This document shows, in pieces, positions 62,698 to 64,000 of a stretch of 64,000 nt of DNA. The DNA is from Brienomyrus brachyistius. Lineage: Eukaryota; Chordata; Actinopteri; Osteoglossiformes; Mormyridae. The position numbers and the translations under genes were made by a program. Position 1 is the stretch's first letter, and each line of letters begins with the position of its first letter. The stretch spans positions 372,001 through 436,000 of the forward strand of contig NC_064548.1 of NCBI RefSeq assembly GCF_023856365.1, read 5' to 3'. The notes beneath the pieces are model-generated. The model was not told where the DNA came from, did not search any database, and worked only from the letters and a program-made list of their open reading frames with translations.

Positions 62698-64000
62698 CTA
62701 TTTTTGTTCAGATCAGCTGTTGTTAAGCCTGTCAAAGGCCTGTCAGAATGCTGCTTGATTTTGATTGGCTGATGGTGGCTAGGGTTTTATGACTAATGAC
62801 TGCCCTGATAGATTCCTGACCTCAGGCTTCAGAGTAGTACATGTATGCCAAATTTCATTTGGATCGGTCAAGGAAGTCAGGAGATATTGGCAGTTTTTAG
62901 TTGTAGCGCCCCCTATTGACGAAATGCGGCCCGCCTTCAACAGTGTCCCCAGAATTTGGTACAGAGATAGGATTTCAAATTTGGTGAAGGTAGGCTAAGG
63001 TATGGCCAAGTTATAACAGTCAGACTAATACTGGCTAAATTTACGTAGACTTTGGGCGTGGCTAGTGGCCGTATGATAGACCAATATCAGGGTTATTTGA
63101 ATTACTATTCATCAGCTCAGAGACCTGATCAGTTTTATACCTCATTTGTCTGATTCCGTCAGACGGTGTAGGAATTACAAGCAAAAGTAGGTTTTGCAAA
63201 TTATGCAAATTAGCAAAAAATCTAAGTAGGCGGAGCTTAATAGTCCAAATGGCAAGTTGGTAGGGCAAGGATGTCTCTATCAGTAGAAATATGAATTTCA
63301 ATTATAGGACTAACAGGACAGGAGATATCAATCAAAACGCGTTAGAGGGCGCCACGGCGCCCCCATCTGGCCGACATGGTTGGGTCGGATGATCTGAGTA
63401 GCGGGGAGGAATTGACATCATCCTACCAAGTTTCATAATTCTAGCACTTACGGTTTAGGCTGTACATTCAGTTTTAGGGCAGAAAAATAATAATAATAAT
63501 CCTAAGAAAAAATATAACTGCAAGCAGTGATAAGCGGTTCCAAAGCTAATGGAAAGAATAAGTGGGTAGAAATGGAGTACATGGAATAAAATGAAAAGTT
63601 CAATAATAATAGGACATAAAATAGAGACCGTAACTGCTGGGCAATGCATTTAAATAGTCAGAAAGTAGGAAATACTACTACGATAGCATGAGAAGCTAAT
63701 GGACAGAATAAGTGGGTAGACATGGAGTACACAGCATAAAATGAAAAGTTCAATAATAATAGGACATGAAATAGAGACTGTAATTGCTGGCCAATGCATT
63801 TAAATAGTCAGAAAGTAGGAAGCAGTACTACAATAGCATGAGATCTGACATGTTGATGTTACAGTAGAAATGTTTAGTTAGGATAAGAAAAAGGGTGGAT
63901 GAGAAACAGGAGGAAAATGTAATTGCATCTACTTAGGAGAAATATCACCAATGTAGATCTGTCTGGTGAAGTGCCTGAGCTTGACTGAATATATGGTTTG
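62698..64000 (+). repeat. Unit 24, partial (1303 bp), F/B, remnant hairpin element
   Basis: Cut by the window end inside the B block, before core 3. Type F with TTTTATACC near 63134, as in unit 13. The AAT tract is followed by only the first 11 bases of the 48-bp hairpin element. The two subrepeat copies differ slightly from other units, the 22-bp internal repeat being absent in copy 2. Confidence 0.93.
63501..63511 (+). mobile_element. Remnant of the 48-bp hairpin element (unit 24)
   Basis: After the AAT tract only CCTAAGAAAAA remains, joined straight to ATATAACTGC. The whole hairpin and the right AAT tract are missing, which looks like a deletion of a former element. Confidence 0.6.

Larger units (their letters stand above)
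1..64000 (+). repeat. Macrosatellite array, about 2.7-kb unit, 23 full units plus a partial one
   Basis: The same landmarks recur in the same order from the first to the last base. The clearest is a segment starting with ATGACTAATGACTGCCC or a close variant, at 92, 2791, 5537, 8463, 11191, 13930, 16507, 19302, 22010, 24712, 27458, 30249, 33040, 35777, 38354, 41235, 43971, 46707, 49406, 51899, 54768, 57869, 60333 and 62789. Spacing ranges from 2,456 to 3,101 bp. Every unit has the same orientation, and neither array edge is in the window. No gene, RNA gene or transposon coding region interrupts it. Short open frames recur on both strands at fixed offsets only because the DNA is homogenised. 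The composition suggests a vertebrate, possibly teleost, satellite; the clade is a low-certainty impression. Confidence 0.97.

Noticed and set aside
1..64000. CRISPR array
   Set aside because: Repeats are kilobases long with no short repeat and unique-spacer pattern, and there are no cas genes.
1..64000. Ribosomal DNA or tRNA gene cluster
   Set aside because: I saw no rRNA-like conserved segments and no cloverleaf with A and B boxes; GGTTCC strings in the subrepeat lack the B-box pattern.
1..64000. Centromeric satellite with CENP-B boxes
   Set aside because: I looked for the TTCG....A..CGGG pattern and found no convincing match. The unit is also far longer than a nucleosomal monomer. A centromeric site is not excluded by this alone.

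Overview
The whole 64 kb is one head-to-tail tandem array. I see no single-copy sequence and no gene I can support. The repeat unit is 2,456-3,101 bp long (most often about 2.7 kb). Counting from the landmark that opens the window, there are 23 complete units and a 1,303-bp partial unit, all in the same orientation, and both window edges lie inside the array. This is a macrosatellite / large-unit satellite of a eukaryote. The AAT microsatellites, the AT-rich background with scattered GC-rich 'TAGCGCCCCC' modules, and my recollection of similar modules in bony-fish repeats suggest a vertebrate, perhaps a teleost. That assignment is an impression and was not searched.

Layout of one standard unit (offsets from unit start; unit 1 is the reference): core box 1 at +206; a CG-rich hairpin and core box 2 at about +647; an AAT microsatellite at about +788 that in some units carries one to three copies of a 48-bp hairpin element; a 150-bp subrepeat, present once or twice; a block that exists in two unrelated versions (A or B); core boxes 3, 4 and 5 spaced 244 and 158 bp apart; core box 6 at +2179; core box 7 at +2627. 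In four of the seven modules a second landmark (consensus GGGYGTGGCTRGTGGCC) follows the core at 145-150 bp, so the 2.7-kb unit was itself built from duplicated, now diverged modules.

Units fall into haplotypes. The first part is type F or type Y, the middle is A or B, and hairpin copy number varies from 0 to 3. Units 21 and 22 switch between F and Y inside the unit. Units 19, 21, 22 and 23 carry size changes of exactly one (244 bp) or two (402 bp) internal module steps, as unequal exchange between modules predicts. Units 11 and 12 form a fresh-looking 2,791-bp duplication, units 16 and 17 a 2,736-bp one, and units 9-11 and 18-20 share private variants nine units apart.

The most interesting functional idea is that the core boxes resemble the vertebrate CTCF motif on the minus strand, at best 16 of 19 consensus positions. 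There are about seven per unit and roughly 160 in the window, all in one orientation. This is the arrangement known from CTCF-binding macrosatellites such as DXZ4. Binding here is inference only. Repeat identity was judged by eye from shared landmarks and positions, not by computed alignment.
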